64,000 bases of DNA from Ruegeria atlantica (GTDB lineage: Bacteria > Pseudomonadota > Alphaproteobacteria > Rhodobacterales > Rhodobacteraceae), in assembly GCA_013032095.1 (NCBI GenBank), contig WQBJ01000002.1:131501-195500 (forward strand), given 5' to 3'. The notes below the pieces were generated by a model. That model made no database searches and was not told the origin of the DNA. It saw nothing but the letters and a program-made list of their open reading frames with translations. The stretch's first letter is position 1; each line of letters starts with the position of its first letter. A program made the position numbers and the translations under genes. Of this stretch, positions 44,385-53,442 are shown in pieces.

Positions 44385-45524
44385 ATGGAAAAAATGAATG
44401 CGAATCTCTCATATCCCGCGCGCTCGACGACGAATCGCACCTCGGTTTCGGGGCGCGTAAAACTGGACGAGCTTGCTGCGCATCTGGGTTTGTCGAAAAG
44501 CACAGTGTCGCGCGCATTGAACGGCTATTCAGATATTTCCGAGGTCACGCGTGCGCGTGTTGAAGCCGCGGCGCGAAAGCTGGGATACCGTCCGCTAAGT
44601 CATGCACAGGCGATCCGCACCGGGCAGGTGCGCGCTATTGCTATGGTGCTGAATGCGGATGAACCGGACCAGCACAACCCCTTCTTGCAGGATTTCCTGG
44701 CTGGTGCCTGCGAAGCCGCCAGTAGCCACGACTGGACCATGACGATTTCCACTGCGACCTCCGAGCAGGACACGCTGAAAGTACTCAGCCGCCTGTATGA
44801 GGAACGCAAGGCCGACGGCTTTATTCTGCCGCGCACATTAGTGAAAGACGCCCGGATCAGCCTGCTGCGTAATCTCGAAGTGCCGCATATCCTGTACGGC
44901 CGCACTGGCTACGGTAACCCGAAAGACTGGTTGGACGTGTCGTGGTTCGACATTGCCGGTGAAACTGCCATTTGCAAGGCGGTGCAACGTCTGGCGGGGT
45001 TGGGGCATGAGCGTATCGGCTATGTTGGTAGCGATCTGAAGTTCAACTACAGCCACCTACGCCGGGATGGCTATACCGAAGGGCTGCGGGCCGAGAACTT
45101 GTCACTTGATCCCGATCTGATCCGCGACGGTGCGCGCACGCGGGATGAAGGTGCAGCGCAGGCCCGCGCTCTGATGGCTTTGGATAATCCGCCCACGGCG
45201 ATTGTCTTTGCCACTGATCTGGCCGCTTTGGGCTTTTACTCCGTGGCCGAGGATCTGGGGCTTGAAATCGGTCGTGACGTGTCAGTCATCGCCTATGACG
45301 GCATTCCCGAAAGCCGTTATGCGCGCCCGGCGCTTACCACCTTTGCCGTTGACTCGCGAATGGCCGGTCAGCGGCTTGCGACACTGCTGATCCGTCAAAT
45401 TCGGGGTGAGGCTCCCGCGACTCTTCGCGAGTTGGCCGAGGCCAGTTTGATCGAAGGGGGGTCGGACGGACCGCCGAACCTGACGCCAAGTGAATTGGCA
45501 CAAAAAATACAACACCAAGAGTGA
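44385..45524 (+). CDS. aglR: LacI-family transcriptional regulator of the agl-type operon
   Basis: The 379-residue regulator has a LacI helix-turn-helix at about residues 25-75: KLDELAAHLGLSKSTVSRAL, then the hinge helix ARVEAAARKLGYRP. A periplasmic-binding-like sensor domain follows (VRAIAMVLNADEPDQHN, IGYVGSDLKFNYSHLRRDG, PTAIVFATDLAALGFYSVAE, VIAYDGIPESRYARPALTTF). A perfect palindromic operator sits directly in front. It heads the aglEFG-hydrolase-aglK genes, 24 bases before aglE, and is probably their local repressor. The true inducer depends on the glycoside handled by the operon. Confidence 0.9.
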   Translation: MEKMNANLSYPARSTTNRTSVSGRVKLDELAAHLGLSKSTVSRALNGYSDISEVTRARVEAAARKLGYRPLSHAQAIRTGQVRAIAMVLNADEPDQHNPFLQDFLAGACEAASSHDWTMTISTATSEQDTLKVLSRLYEERKADGFILPRTLVKDARISLLRNLEVPHILYGRTGYGNPKDWLDVSWFDIAGETAICKAVQRLAGLGHERIGYVGSDLKFNYSHLRRDGYTEGLRAENLSLDPDLIRDGARTRDEGAAQARALMALDNPPTAIVFATDLAALGFYSVAEDLGLEIGRDVSVIAYDGIPESRYARPALTTFAVDSRMAGQRLATLLIRQIRGEAPATLRELAEASLIEGGSDGPPNLTPSELAQKIQHQE

Positions 45525-45548
45525 ACACAACCGGGGAGGAAACCACAA

Positions 45549-46904
45549 ATGAAACTCACACCCAAAGCTGCGAATCTTATGCTCGGCTCGTCGCTTGCAC
45601 TGGCGCTGACTGCGTTGTCGGTGCAGGCCGACACGATCCGTTTCTGGACCACCGAAGAGCAACCCGAGCGTCTGGCCAAGCAGCAGGAGATGGCGGATCA
45701 GTTCAAAGCTGAAACCGGCACCACCGTCGAGGTGATCCCGGTCACCGAAAGCGATCTGGGCACCCGCGCCACCGCCGCCTTTGCCGCAGGCGATCTACCG
45801 GATGTAGTCTATCACACGCTGCAATATGCTCTGCCCTGGGCCGAGGCCGGTATTCTGGACACCGAAGCCGCGACCGAAGTGATTGAAGAATTGGGCGCAG
45901 ACACCTTTGCCCCCGGCGCTTTGGCGATGGCTGCGTTCAACGACGAAACTGCCTCGGTGCCGGTCGATGGCTGGACCCAGATGGTGGTTTACCGCAAGGA
46001 CCTGTTCGACGAGGCCGGTTTGGAAGCGCCAGACAGCTTTGCCGATATTCAGGCCGCGCTGGAAGCCTTGCACAACCCGCCGGAAATGTACGGTTTCGTC
46101 TCGGCTACCAAGGTGGACGAGAACTTCATGAGCCAAGTGTTGGAGCATGTCTTCCTCGCCAATGGTGTGTCACCCGTGGGCCCGGACGGTTTCCAGCCGC
46201 TGGACGAAGCCAAAACCACCGAGGTTCTGGACTTCTACAAAGCAATCTCCAAGGCCTCGCCTCCTGGTGAGCTGTATTGGAAGCAGTCGCGTGAACTGTA
46301 TTTCGACGGCAAGGCCGCGATGATCATCTGGTCGCCGTTTATTCTGGACGAACTGGCCGGTCTGCGCGACAGCGCCCCGCCGACAATCAACGACGACCCG
46401 ACTTCGCGCGATCTGGCGGGCAAAACCGGTATTGTCACCAAACTGTCCGGCCCGTCGAACCCGGATGGTGCAGCCTGGGGTGACGTTCGCTACTTTGGCA
46501 TCACCAATGATGCGGATACCGATGCGGCAATGGAATTCGTGAAATATGCCATGGATCAGGGCTATACCCAGACACTGGCGATTGCGCCCGAGGGCAAATT
46601 CCCGGTTCGTCGTGGTAATGCCGACAACCCAACCGCATTCTCCGAGGCCTGGGCCGAACTGCCGGTGGGTGTCGACCGCAAGGCACCTCTGGGTGAGCTG
46701 TACGAACAAGCGATGATTGATGAGATCGTTGGTGGTCTGGACGTGGCACAGCGCTGGGGCGTGGCCGAGGGTCAACTGGCGCTGGCGTCGAAAATGATCA
46801 ACAGCCAAGCCATCAACCGTGTGGTCCGTCAGTACATCGACGACGAGATTGACGCCGCAGCTGCCGTTGCGGCGTTGAACGAAGAGCTGGCCAAGGTTCA
46901 GTAA
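45549..46904 (+). CDS. aglE: Alpha-glucoside-type ABC transporter substrate-binding protein
   Basis: This 451-residue periplasmic protein of the carbohydrate-uptake-1 family has a signal peptide (LMLGSSLALALTALSVQA), then DTIRFWTTEEQPERLAKQQE, AFAAGDLPDVVYHTLQYALP, and GKAAMIIWSPFILDEL at the hinge. It would capture a small glycoside for AglF, AglG and AglK. Start is ATG 45549 after GGGGAGG. A UUCG-capped stem-loop follows the stop, which may keep its mRNA more abundant than the permeases. Confidence 0.88.
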   Translation: MKLTPKAANLMLGSSLALALTALSVQADTIRFWTTEEQPERLAKQQEMADQFKAETGTTVEVIPVTESDLGTRATAAFAAGDLPDVVYHTLQYALPWAEAGILDTEAATEVIEELGADTFAPGALAMAAFNDETASVPVDGWTQMVVYRKDLFDEAGLEAPDSFADIQAALEALHNPPEMYGFVSATKVDENFMSQVLEHVFLANGVSPVGPDGFQPLDEAKTTEVLDFYKAISKASPPGELYWKQSRELYFDGKAAMIIWSPFILDELAGLRDSAPPTINDDPTSRDLAGKTGIVTKLSGPSNPDGAAWGDVRYFGITNDADTDAAMEFVKYAMDQGYTQTLAIAPEGKFPVRRGNADNPTAFSEAWAELPVGVDRKAPLGELYEQAMIDEIVGGLDVAQRWGVAEGQLALASKMINSQAINRVVRQYIDDEIDAAAAVAALNEELAKVQ

Positions 46905-46917
46905 TCCACCAGCATCC

Positions 46918-46939
46918 GCAGCGGCGTTCGCGCCACTGC
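46918..46939 (+). promoter_or_regulatory. UUCG-capped stem-loop after aglE
   Basis: GCAG, a C-A mismatch, and GGCG pair with CGCC and CTGC around a TTCG tetraloop. There is no U-run. The position between binding-protein and permease genes suggests mRNA stabilisation of aglE rather than full termination. Confidence 0.5.
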
Positions 46940-46961
46940 CTCCAACCCTTCGAGGTACCCC

Positions 46962-48194
46962 ATGACTTCGGCCACCCCACCGACCGGAACCGGGGCGTTA
47001 GCCAAACGCGAGGCGCGTCTGGCCTGGACGCTACTGGCTCCGACCATCATCAGTGTGTCGCTGGTTGTGATCCTGCCCTTGCTGGCGATCATCTGGATCA
47101 GCTTCAAGCCCTTCACCCTGTCCGATCTGCGCCCCCCCGCGCCCGTCGTGCGTGAAAGCCTGCGTGGATCGGGTGATGATCTGCGGATCGAATACCGGCT
47201 GCGCAACTCCAGCCAGGAGATCGCCATCGAAGGCGTGACCCTGACCGATGTGCTGCCCGAGGGCGTGATCGCCGGAGAAATCGCCGCGCCTTGCGTGCTG
47301 GACGGGCAAGAGCTGTTCTGTGACTTTGGCACTCTGGACGGCGGTCAGCGCGAGCGTATCCGTGTGCCTGTCACAATCGACGGCGACCCCGATGTGTTCG
47401 AAGATGTAGTCGAGGGGTCGGAACCGCGCATCACCGGCAGCGGCCCGAGCGTGCTGACCAACTTCGAATTCAGCCTGGAAAACTTTGCCCGCGTCTTTGA
47501 TGGGGATGAGTTCTGGGGCGTGCTTGGGGTCACCCTGTTCTATACCGTGTTCGGCACCATTGGCGCTCTGGTGATGGGCCTGTTTGCCGCGCTGCTGCTG
47601 AACAAAAGCTTTAAGGGCCAAGGCTTCATCCGCGGACTGTACCTGTTCCCCTATGTGGCTCCCGTTATCGCGGTGGCGTTTACGTGGGTCACACTGTTCG
47701 ACCCGTTCTCGGGCTCGGCCAACGCGCTGCTGGTGCAGATGGGGCTCAGCAGCGATCCGATCAACTTCTTCGGTGAACGCCCGTTGGCGTTGATCATGGT
47801 TACGGTGTTCGAAATCTGGCGCTATTTCCCACTGTCCTTCCTGTTCATCCTAGCGCGGATGCAGTCCATCGACAGCAGCATGTACGAGGCGGCGGATATG
47901 GACGGGGCCTCGCCGTTTCAGAAGTTCTGGCTGCTGAGCATCCCGCAGTTGCTGGGCATCCTGTCAGTGCTGTTCCTGCTGCGCTTCATCTGGACCTTCA
48001 ACAAGTTCGACGACATTTTCTTGCTGACCGGCGGCAATGCGGGCACCCGCACGCTGACCGTGAATGTCTATGAACAAGCCTTTGCGGTCTCGAATATCGG
48101 GGCGGGCGCGGCGGTGGCCGTGGTGATCCTGATGTGCCTGATCGCCTTCAGCTTTGTCTTCTTCAAGTTCATCAGCCGCGAGGAGGGCCTGTGA
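46962..48194 (+). CDS. aglF: Alpha-glucoside-type ABC permease with DUF11/Ig-like periplasmic insertion
   Basis: The 410-residue permease has a first helix at about 21-48 (TLLAPTIISVSLVVILPLL) and the usual C-terminal five helices from about 185. The coupling motif is YEAADMDGASPFQKFWLLSI. Between them residues 60-165 form a polar domain not seen in most sugar permeases: RIEYRLRNSSQEIAIEGVTL, LTDVLPEGV, Cys111 and Cys120, and FGTLDGGQRERIRVPVTID. This matches the DUF11 pattern of an Ig-like beta sandwich, placed in the first periplasmic loop. It may contact AglE or the cell wall. aglG starts on its stop codon (TGATG). Confidence 0.88.
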   Translation: MTSATPPTGTGALAKREARLAWTLLAPTIISVSLVVILPLLAIIWISFKPFTLSDLRPPAPVVRESLRGSGDDLRIEYRLRNSSQEIAIEGVTLTDVLPEGVIAGEIAAPCVLDGQELFCDFGTLDGGQRERIRVPVTIDGDPDVFEDVVEGSEPRITGSGPSVLTNFEFSLENFARVFDGDEFWGVLGVTLFYTVFGTIGALVMGLFAALLLNKSFKGQGFIRGLYLFPYVAPVIAVAFTWVTLFDPFSGSANALLVQMGLSSDPINFFGERPLALIMVTVFEIWRYFPLSFLFILARMQSIDSSMYEAADMDGASPFQKFWLLSIPQLLGILSVLFLLRFIWTFNKFDDIFLLTGGNAGTRTLTVNVYEQAFAVSNIGAGAAVAVVILMCLIAFSFVFFKFISREEGL

Positions 48195-49402
48195 TGCGTA
48201 AAGGGTTTATCACCGGCCCGGTTTTGGGCGCGTTGTGGATGGTGGTGATCGCCACCACCATCGCGGTCACCATGTCCTTCGCAACGGGCGCTGCATTCCG
48301 TCCACAAGTTTTGCTGAGCCTGATCTGGGGGGCTTTGGCCGGACTGGCCTATGTCCGCTTTCCCGCCCGTCATGCCCCGGCGCGTCTGGGCGTGTCGGCC
48401 CTGCTGGGTCTGACCTGTCTGACCGGCTTTGGCCCGGTTCTGATCGGCTCGGACACCACACTGCAGGCGGTGCTGGTCACTATAGTGGCGATTGCTGCCG
48501 TCATGCATCTGTCGATGGCGGAAATCCTGAAAGAGCTGCCCTTCGGCGAACTCACCCGTCACGAATACGAAGACGCGGTGATCCGCTTCTGCACCGGCTT
48601 TGGCTATATCTTTTTCACCGCCACCGTAATCATCCCGTTCTACGTGATGGTGATGACCAGCCTCAAATCGCAACAGGCGCTGTTGCAGAACCCGCTGGAC
48701 TTCTCGGTCGACCTGTCTCAGGGCTGGGCGTTGTTCCGCAGCTATACCGAGTTGTTCCGCGACTTTAATTTCGGCACCTATCTGTGGACGTCTTTCTATG
48801 TCTCGTGCCTGACCGTGTTCATCACCCTGCTGTTCAGCGTGCCGGGCGCCTATGCGGTGGCACGGTTCCGGTTTCAGGGGCAGAAGGCGTTCTCGCGCTC
48901 GATCCTGCTGATCTACATGGTACCGATGATCGTTCTGGCGCTGCCGATCTATATCGCGTTCTCGTTGACCGGCCTGCGCAACTCGATCCTTGGCATCGTC
49001 ATGATCTACCCGGTCACCACGATCCCGGTCGCACTCTATATGCTGCAGGGCTATTTCCGCGGCCTGCCAACCGAGGTGGAAGAGGCTGGCCTGATGGATG
49101 GCCTGTCGCGGCTGGCGGTGATCTGGAAGATCACCCTGCCGCTCAGCTTGCCGGCGCTGGCCTCGGTATCGCTCTATGTCTTCATGATCGCCTGGAACGA
49201 GTTTCTTCTGGCCTTCATGCTGCTGGACGACCCGTCGAAATTCACTCTGACCCGGGGCGTTACAATGCTGAACTCCTCGGAGATACCCCGCCAACACCTG
49301 ATGGCCGGTGCGGTGATTGCCACCGTTCCGATCATGGCCCTGTTCCTTGGGCTTGAACGTTTCATGACCAAAGGCCTGACGGCAGGCTCGGTCAAAGGAT
49401 GA
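48194..49402 (+). CDS. aglG: Alpha-glucoside-type ABC permease with extra N-terminal helices
   Basis: This 402-residue permease has a standard MalG-like core from about residue 130: ATVIIPFYVMVMTSLKSQQA, SVPGAYAVARFRFQGQKAF and EEAGLMDGLSRLAVIWKITL (the EAA coupling loop). In front are about 110 residues with probably three or four extra membrane segments (GPVLGALWMVVIATTIAV, PQVLLSLIWGALAGLAYV, LGVSALLGLTCLTGFGPVL and AVLVTIVAIAAVMHLSMA). It pairs with AglF. The ATG at 48194 overlaps the aglF stop. It overlaps the hydrolase gene by ATGA. Confidence 0.88.
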   Translation: MRKGFITGPVLGALWMVVIATTIAVTMSFATGAAFRPQVLLSLIWGALAGLAYVRFPARHAPARLGVSALLGLTCLTGFGPVLIGSDTTLQAVLVTIVAIAAVMHLSMAEILKELPFGELTRHEYEDAVIRFCTGFGYIFFTATVIIPFYVMVMTSLKSQQALLQNPLDFSVDLSQGWALFRSYTELFRDFNFGTYLWTSFYVSCLTVFITLLFSVPGAYAVARFRFQGQKAFSRSILLIYMVPMIVLALPIYIAFSLTGLRNSILGIVMIYPVTTIPVALYMLQGYFRGLPTEVEEAGLMDGLSRLAVIWKITLPLSLPALASVSLYVFMIAWNEFLLAFMLLDDPSKFTLTRGVTMLNSSEIPRQHLMAGAVIATVPIMALFLGLERFMTKGLTAGSVKG

Positions 49403-50655
49403 CAGACATGAACCACTTTACTTCGCCGACGGAATCGGCCCGTAACATCCTGATTGCCAATGATCGGGGCGGTTATACGATCCCGACCAGCGGGCTTTAT
49501 CCCTACCAGTGGAACTGGGACAGCGCGGTTGCAGCGCTAGGATTTGCCGAGTTCGATATCGACCGTGCCTGGGTTGAGCTTGAGACGCTGTTTTCGGGAC
49601 AGTGGGACGACGGTATGGTGCCCCACATCCTGTTCCACAAGACCGACCCGGGCTATTTCCCCGGACCGGATGTCTGGGGTGGGACCGGGCCGATTGCCTC
49701 TTCGGGCGTCACCCAGCCGCCACTGGCCGCCACCATGGCGCGGCGGGTCTGGGAGAAAGATCGCGCGGCGGGTGAGACCCGCCTCCGTGCTCTGTTCCCG
49801 GCCATGCTGGCCTGGCACCGCTGGTTCATGAAATGGCGCCTGGACGAGCATGGCGCCGTCTGCACCACGCATCCCTGGGAAGCTGGACGTGACAACGCGC
49901 CGGATTGGGATGGTGCAATGGCAGGCATTGATGCCTCGGACGTGGGGGAATATCAGCGCCGCGACACCAGTCACGTGAACAGCGCCGACCGGCCCACCAA
50001 ATACGACTATGACCGTTATATTAAACTGGTTCAGATCGGATGCTCGATCGGGTGGGATCAAGAGAAATTGCTAGCCCTTAATCCGTTTCGCGTGGCCGAC
50101 CCGACCATGAGTTTCACCACCCTGCGCGCTGCCCGCGACCTGCTGGCCATTAGTCAGGATCTGGGGATCGAGGCCGAAGGTCTGGCCGCAGACGTAGAGC
50201 GCCTTGAGGCAGGCGCGCGGTCGCTGTGGAACGAGGCGCTGGGTGCCTTCGACGCCCGTAATGCCAAGACCAGCGAATGGGCCGAAAGTGTCTCTAACGC
50301 GAGCTATCTGTGCTGGTACGCTGGGATAGAATCTCCGCAGATGTTGGACCGCGTTAAGACCATTCTGACCACCGTCCCGCATCCGATCCCCAGTTATGAT
50401 CCCAACATGCCCAAATTCGATGAACGCCGATATTGGCGCGGACCGACCTGGGCCTTCATGAACATGATGGTGGGCATTGGCCTGAAGGATATGGGCCACG
50501 GTGTTGAGGCAGAAGCGCTGCGTTTGAAAACTGGCCGCCTGATCGCAGGCCATGGCTTTGCAGAGTATTACGACCCGATCACCGGCAGCCCGGCCGGGGG
50601 CAATTCGTTCACATGGACAGCCGCCGTCTGGCTGCATTGGGCAGGGAGGAACTGA
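49399..50655 (+). CDS. GH63/MGH1-like glycoside hydrolase
   Basis: The 418-residue protein is an (alpha/alpha)6-barrel hydrolase by motif: [16 protein letters not shown] (about 35-50), [13 protein letters not shown] (about 69-80), [18 protein letters not shown] (about 157-174), [18 protein letters not shown] and [15 protein letters not shown]. These match GH63-type mannosylglycerate or glucosylglycerate hydrolases. Asp165 in GRDN and the Glu in FAEYYDP are the likely catalytic acid and base by analogy. No signal peptide is present, so it acts in the cytoplasm on the imported glycoside. It stands where other agl operons carry the GH13 alpha-glucosidase AglA. Confidence 0.8.
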   Translation: MTDMNHFTSPTESARNILIANDRGGYTIPTSGLYPYQWNWDSAVAALGFAEFDIDRAWVELETLFSGQWDDGMVPHILFHKTDPGYFPGPDVWGGTGPIASSGVTQPPLAATMARRVWEKDRAAGETRLRALFPAMLAWHRWFMKWRLDEHGAVCTTHPWEAGRDNAPDWDGAMAGIDASDVGEYQRRDTSHVNSADRPTKYDYDRYIKLVQIGCSIGWDQEKLLALNPFRVADPTMSFTTLRAARDLLAISQDLGIEAEGLAADVERLEAGARSLWNEALGAFDARNAKTSEWAESVSNASYLCWYAGIESPQMLDRVKTILTTVPHPIPSYDPNMPKFDERRYWRGPTWAFMNMMVGIGLKDMGHGVEAEALRLKTGRLIAGHGFAEYYDPITGSPAGGNSFTWTAAVWLHWAGRN

Positions 50656-51701
50656 TGGGCAGCATCGAACTCAAATCCGTCGAGAAATGGTTCGGCGAAG
50701 TGCAGGTGATAAAAGGCATCAACCTGCAGATCGAAGAGGGCGAGTTCGTCGTCTTCGTCGGCCCCTCGGGCTGTGGGAAATCGACCCTGTTGCGGATGAT
50801 CGGCGGACTTGAGGATATCTCGCGCGGGTCGCTTCTGATCAACGAGAATGACGTCACCGATCACCCTCCATCTAAACGAGGGCTGACGATGGTGTTCCAG
50901 TCCTACGCGCTTTATCCGCACCTGACCGTGGCCGAGAATATGGGCTTCTCGCTCAAGGTCGCCGGTGTTCCCAAGGCTGAGATCGCCGTGCGTGTGGGTA
51001 AAGCCGCGGAAGTGCTCAAGTTGGAACCCTATCTGGAACGCCGTCCCAAGGACCTGTCCGGCGGCCAGCGCCAGCGTGTGGCCATCGGCCGGTCCATCGT
51101 GCGGGACCCCACCGCGTTCCTGTTTGACGAACCTCTGTCCAATCTTGACGCCGCCCTGCGGGTCGAGATGCGATACGAGATCGCCAAACTGCACCAGAGC
51201 CTGAACCGCACCATGATCTACGTGACCCACGATCAGGTCGAAGCGATGACGTTGGCCGACCGCATCGTGGTGCTGGAATTCGGCAAGATTGCTCAGGTTG
51301 GGACCCCGCGCGAACTGTACGAGCGCCCTGCCAACCTGTTTGTGGCGCAGTTTATCGGCAGCCCAAAAATGAATGTCATTCCCTGCACCGTATCGGGGGA
51401 TCAGTTCCAGTTGGAAAACGGTGGCAGTGGTCCATTCGACCGAACCGGCACAGCTACGAAGCTGGGTATCCGCCCAGAGCATATCAGCGTGGTCGAACCC
51501 GGCGCGGGTCACAGTAACGGCATGGTTGAAGTGGTCGAATACCTCGGCGCGGACATGTTCGTCATCGTCGATTGTGGGACCGAGGAAAAGGTCACCGTCC
51601 GCCTTGGTGGCGACACCCAGATCAAGGCGGGGACCAAGATCGGCCTGCATTTCGCGCCGGAGAAGCTGCAGTTCTTTGATAGGGAGGGGCAGGCGCTGTA
51701 G
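50655..51701 (+). CDS. aglK: Sugar ABC transporter ATP-binding protein (UgpC/MsmK-like)
   Basis: This 348-residue ATPase has Walker [22 protein letters not shown]-loop [13 protein letters not shown], signature [16 protein letters not shown], Walker [20 protein letters not shown] and switch [19 protein letters not shown]-terminal OB-fold regulatory domain (about 235-348) carries [15 protein letters not shown]. It begins on the hydrolase stop codon (TGATG). It energises AglF and AglG. Its last 80 bases overlap a small ORF on the other strand. Confidence 0.92.
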   Translation: MGSIELKSVEKWFGEVQVIKGINLQIEEGEFVVFVGPSGCGKSTLLRMIGGLEDISRGSLLINENDVTDHPPSKRGLTMVFQSYALYPHLTVAENMGFSLKVAGVPKAEIAVRVGKAAEVLKLEPYLERRPKDLSGGQRQRVAIGRSIVRDPTAFLFDEPLSNLDAALRVEMRYEIAKLHQSLNRTMIYVTHDQVEAMTLADRIVVLEFGKIAQVGTPRELYERPANLFVAQFIGSPKMNVIPCTVSGDQFQLENGGSGPFDRTGTATKLGIRPEHISVVEPGAGHSNGMVEVVEYLGADMFVIVDCGTEEKVTVRLGGDTQIKAGTKIGLHFAPEKLQFFDREGQAL

Positions 51702-52116
51702 GTGATTGGGTCGGGGATCGTGGGTCATACGGGCCGGAGTAGGACCTAGCCGGCAGCGCATTTCTGCAATATCCCGGAAGCTCAAGCTTGTAGAGAGACC
51801 ATCGGCGCAACAGCACGTGGCGTTTCGAAACACACGCCCATTTCCCGGGAGTAACGATTAAAAGTCGGTCCGAGGTTCGAATTGGAAAGTGGCGGTCCCC
51901 GAGATCGACCACAACCAACCTTTTGTTGGCATTATAGCCAGGCACTTGGACAACGTTGATCACGTCAACTTTGCGGTACTCAACTGCCAGAACCAACCCT
52001 TCGAATAGAAGGACCAGAATAAAGAACAGCGCCGCGATGGCCGATCCTTCGGCGATGCGTATCAAAGTCAGTTTGGCGTTTTGATTTTTGGTCAGGAGTT
52101 TCAAATTTCCGAACAC
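51622..52116 (-). CDS. Possible small membrane-anchored protein
   Basis: The frame encodes 164 residues with one clear membrane helix ([21 protein letters not shown]) followed by about 70 residues of plausible extracytoplasmic sequence ([19 protein letters not shown], then [20 protein letters not shown], then KLELPGYC). After about residue 115 the sequence becomes Pro/Arg/Ser-rich and runs antisense over the end of aglK, so the natural C-terminus may have been lost by a frameshift or replaced. No family is recognised. The helix and the region outside aglK look genuine. Confidence 0.45.
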   Translation of the reverse strand: MFGNLKLLTKNQNAKLTLIRIAEGSAIAALFFILVLLFEGLVLAVEYRKVDVINVVQVPGYNANKRLVVVDLGDRHFPIRTSDRLLIVTPGKWACVSKRHVLLRRWSLYKLELPGYCRNALPARSYSGPYDPRSPTQSPTAPAPPYQRTAASPARNAGRSWSPP

Positions 52117-52249
52117 TATGAAAATTCATAACTAAACCTAGCCAATATGTCAGTGCATTCTGGCGAAACTATGGTGCTGAAATAACTTTCAAAACCCGGT
52201 TGGTACGATTTTAGAAATCGCGTTTTCAGGTGTCTGGAGTGCAATTGAC

Positions 52250-52285
52250 GAAAAAAAACCCCGCAGGCGACGCAGCGGGGTTTCA
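52250..52285 (-). terminator. Terminator after asd
   Basis: On the reverse strand AACCCCGC and GCGGGGTT form an 8-bp stem, followed by about eight T. It begins 22 bases beyond the asd stop. Confidence 0.9.
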
Positions 52286-52306
52286 GTGTTGTTGCGAGCG
52301 TCAACC

Positions 52307-53329
52307 TCAGCCCTTTTTCAGAACCTCACGGCCCAGCAATTCGGCGATCTGGACGGCGTTCAGGGCGGCACCTTTGCGCAGGTTGTCCGAGACGCACCAC
52401 AGGTTGATGCCGTTCTCCACGGTCGAGTCCTGGCGGATGCGGCTGATGAACGTGGCGAAGTCGCCTGCGCATTCGACCGGCGAGACGTAGCCACCTGCTT
52501 CGCGCTTGTCGATCACCATGATGCCCGGTGCTTCGCGCAGGATGTCGCGGGCTTCGTCCTCGTCCAGGAATTCCTCGAACTCGATATTCACGGCCTCGGA
52601 GTGGCCAACGAACACCGGAACGCGGACGCAGGTGGCTGTGACCTTGATCGACGGATCGACGATTTTCTTGGTCTCGACAACCATCTTCCACTCTTCTTTG
52701 GTCGAGCCGTCTTCCATGAAGACATCGATCTGCGGAATGACGTTGAAGGCGATCTGCTTCTGGAACTTTTTCGGTGGAACGTCCGAGGTGGGGTTGTAGA
52801 CCGCTTTGGTCTGATCCCACAGCTCATCCATGCCTTCTTTACCAGCGCCCGAAACCGACTGATAGGTCGACACGACAACGCGCTTGATCTTGGCGCGGTC
52901 ATGCAGCGGTTTCAGCGCGACAACCATCTGCGCGGTCGAGCAGTTTGGGTTGGCGATGATGTTCTTGTTTTTGTAGTCGTGGATCGCCTCGGGGTTACAT
53001 TCCGGTACGATTAGCGGAATCTCAGGGTCATAGCGATACAGCGACGAGTTATCGATCACCACGCAACCGGCCTCGGCCGCCTTGGGGGCGTAGACCTTGG
53101 TTGCGTCCGAGCCTATGGCGAACAGCGCCATGTCCCAGCCGGTGAAGTCGAAAGTGTCGATGTCCTGGGTCGTCAGTGTCTTGTCGCCAAAGCTTACTTC
53201 TGTGCCCAGCGAACGACGGCTTGCCAGAACGGCAAGTTCATCGACTGGGAACTGGCGTTCCGCCAGGATGTTCAGCATTTCGCGGCCCACGTTACCCGTG
53301 GCGCCGGCGACAACGACGCGATAGCCCAT
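52307..53329 (-). CDS. asd: Aspartate-semialdehyde dehydrogenase
   Basis: This 340-residue NADPH enzyme reduces aspartyl phosphate to aspartate semialdehyde for lysine, threonine, methionine and diaminopimelate. The nucleotide-binding start is VVVAGATGNVGREML. The nucleophile is Cys130 in NPNCSTAQMV. TYQSVSGAGKEGMDEL and HSEAVNIEFEE follow at the expected spacing. It appears to be a single-gene unit closed by a strong terminator. Confidence 0.97.
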   Translation of the reverse strand: MGYRVVVAGATGNVGREMLNILAERQFPVDELAVLASRRSLGTEVSFGDKTLTTQDIDTFDFTGWDMALFAIGSDATKVYAPKAAEAGCVVIDNSSLYRYDPEIPLIVPECNPEAIHDYKNKNIIANPNCSTAQMVVALKPLHDRAKIKRVVVSTYQSVSGAGKEGMDELWDQTKAVYNPTSDVPPKKFQKQIAFNVIPQIDVFMEDGSTKEEWKMVVETKKIVDPSIKVTATCVRVPVFVGHSEAVNIEFEEFLDEDEARDILREAPGIMVIDKREAGGYVSPVECAGDFATFISRIRQDSTVENGINLWCVSDNLRKGAALNAVQIAELLGREVLKKG

Positions 53330-53442
53330 TTCATGTCTCCAAAGTTAAGGACGCGCGTTCATAGCCGCGTTGCAGCAAAGAAAAAAGGGTTTTCGGTGCC
53401 AATTTCCGCGATTAACGACGAATTGACACGGATCGGTGCGCC

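Noticed and set aside
48068..49297. 409-codon frame opposite aglG
   Set aside because: It is Gln/Arg/Asp-rich shadow sequence with no family resemblance.
50568..51833. 421-codon frame opposite aglK
   Set aside because: The ABC ATPase motifs on the plus strand are complete.
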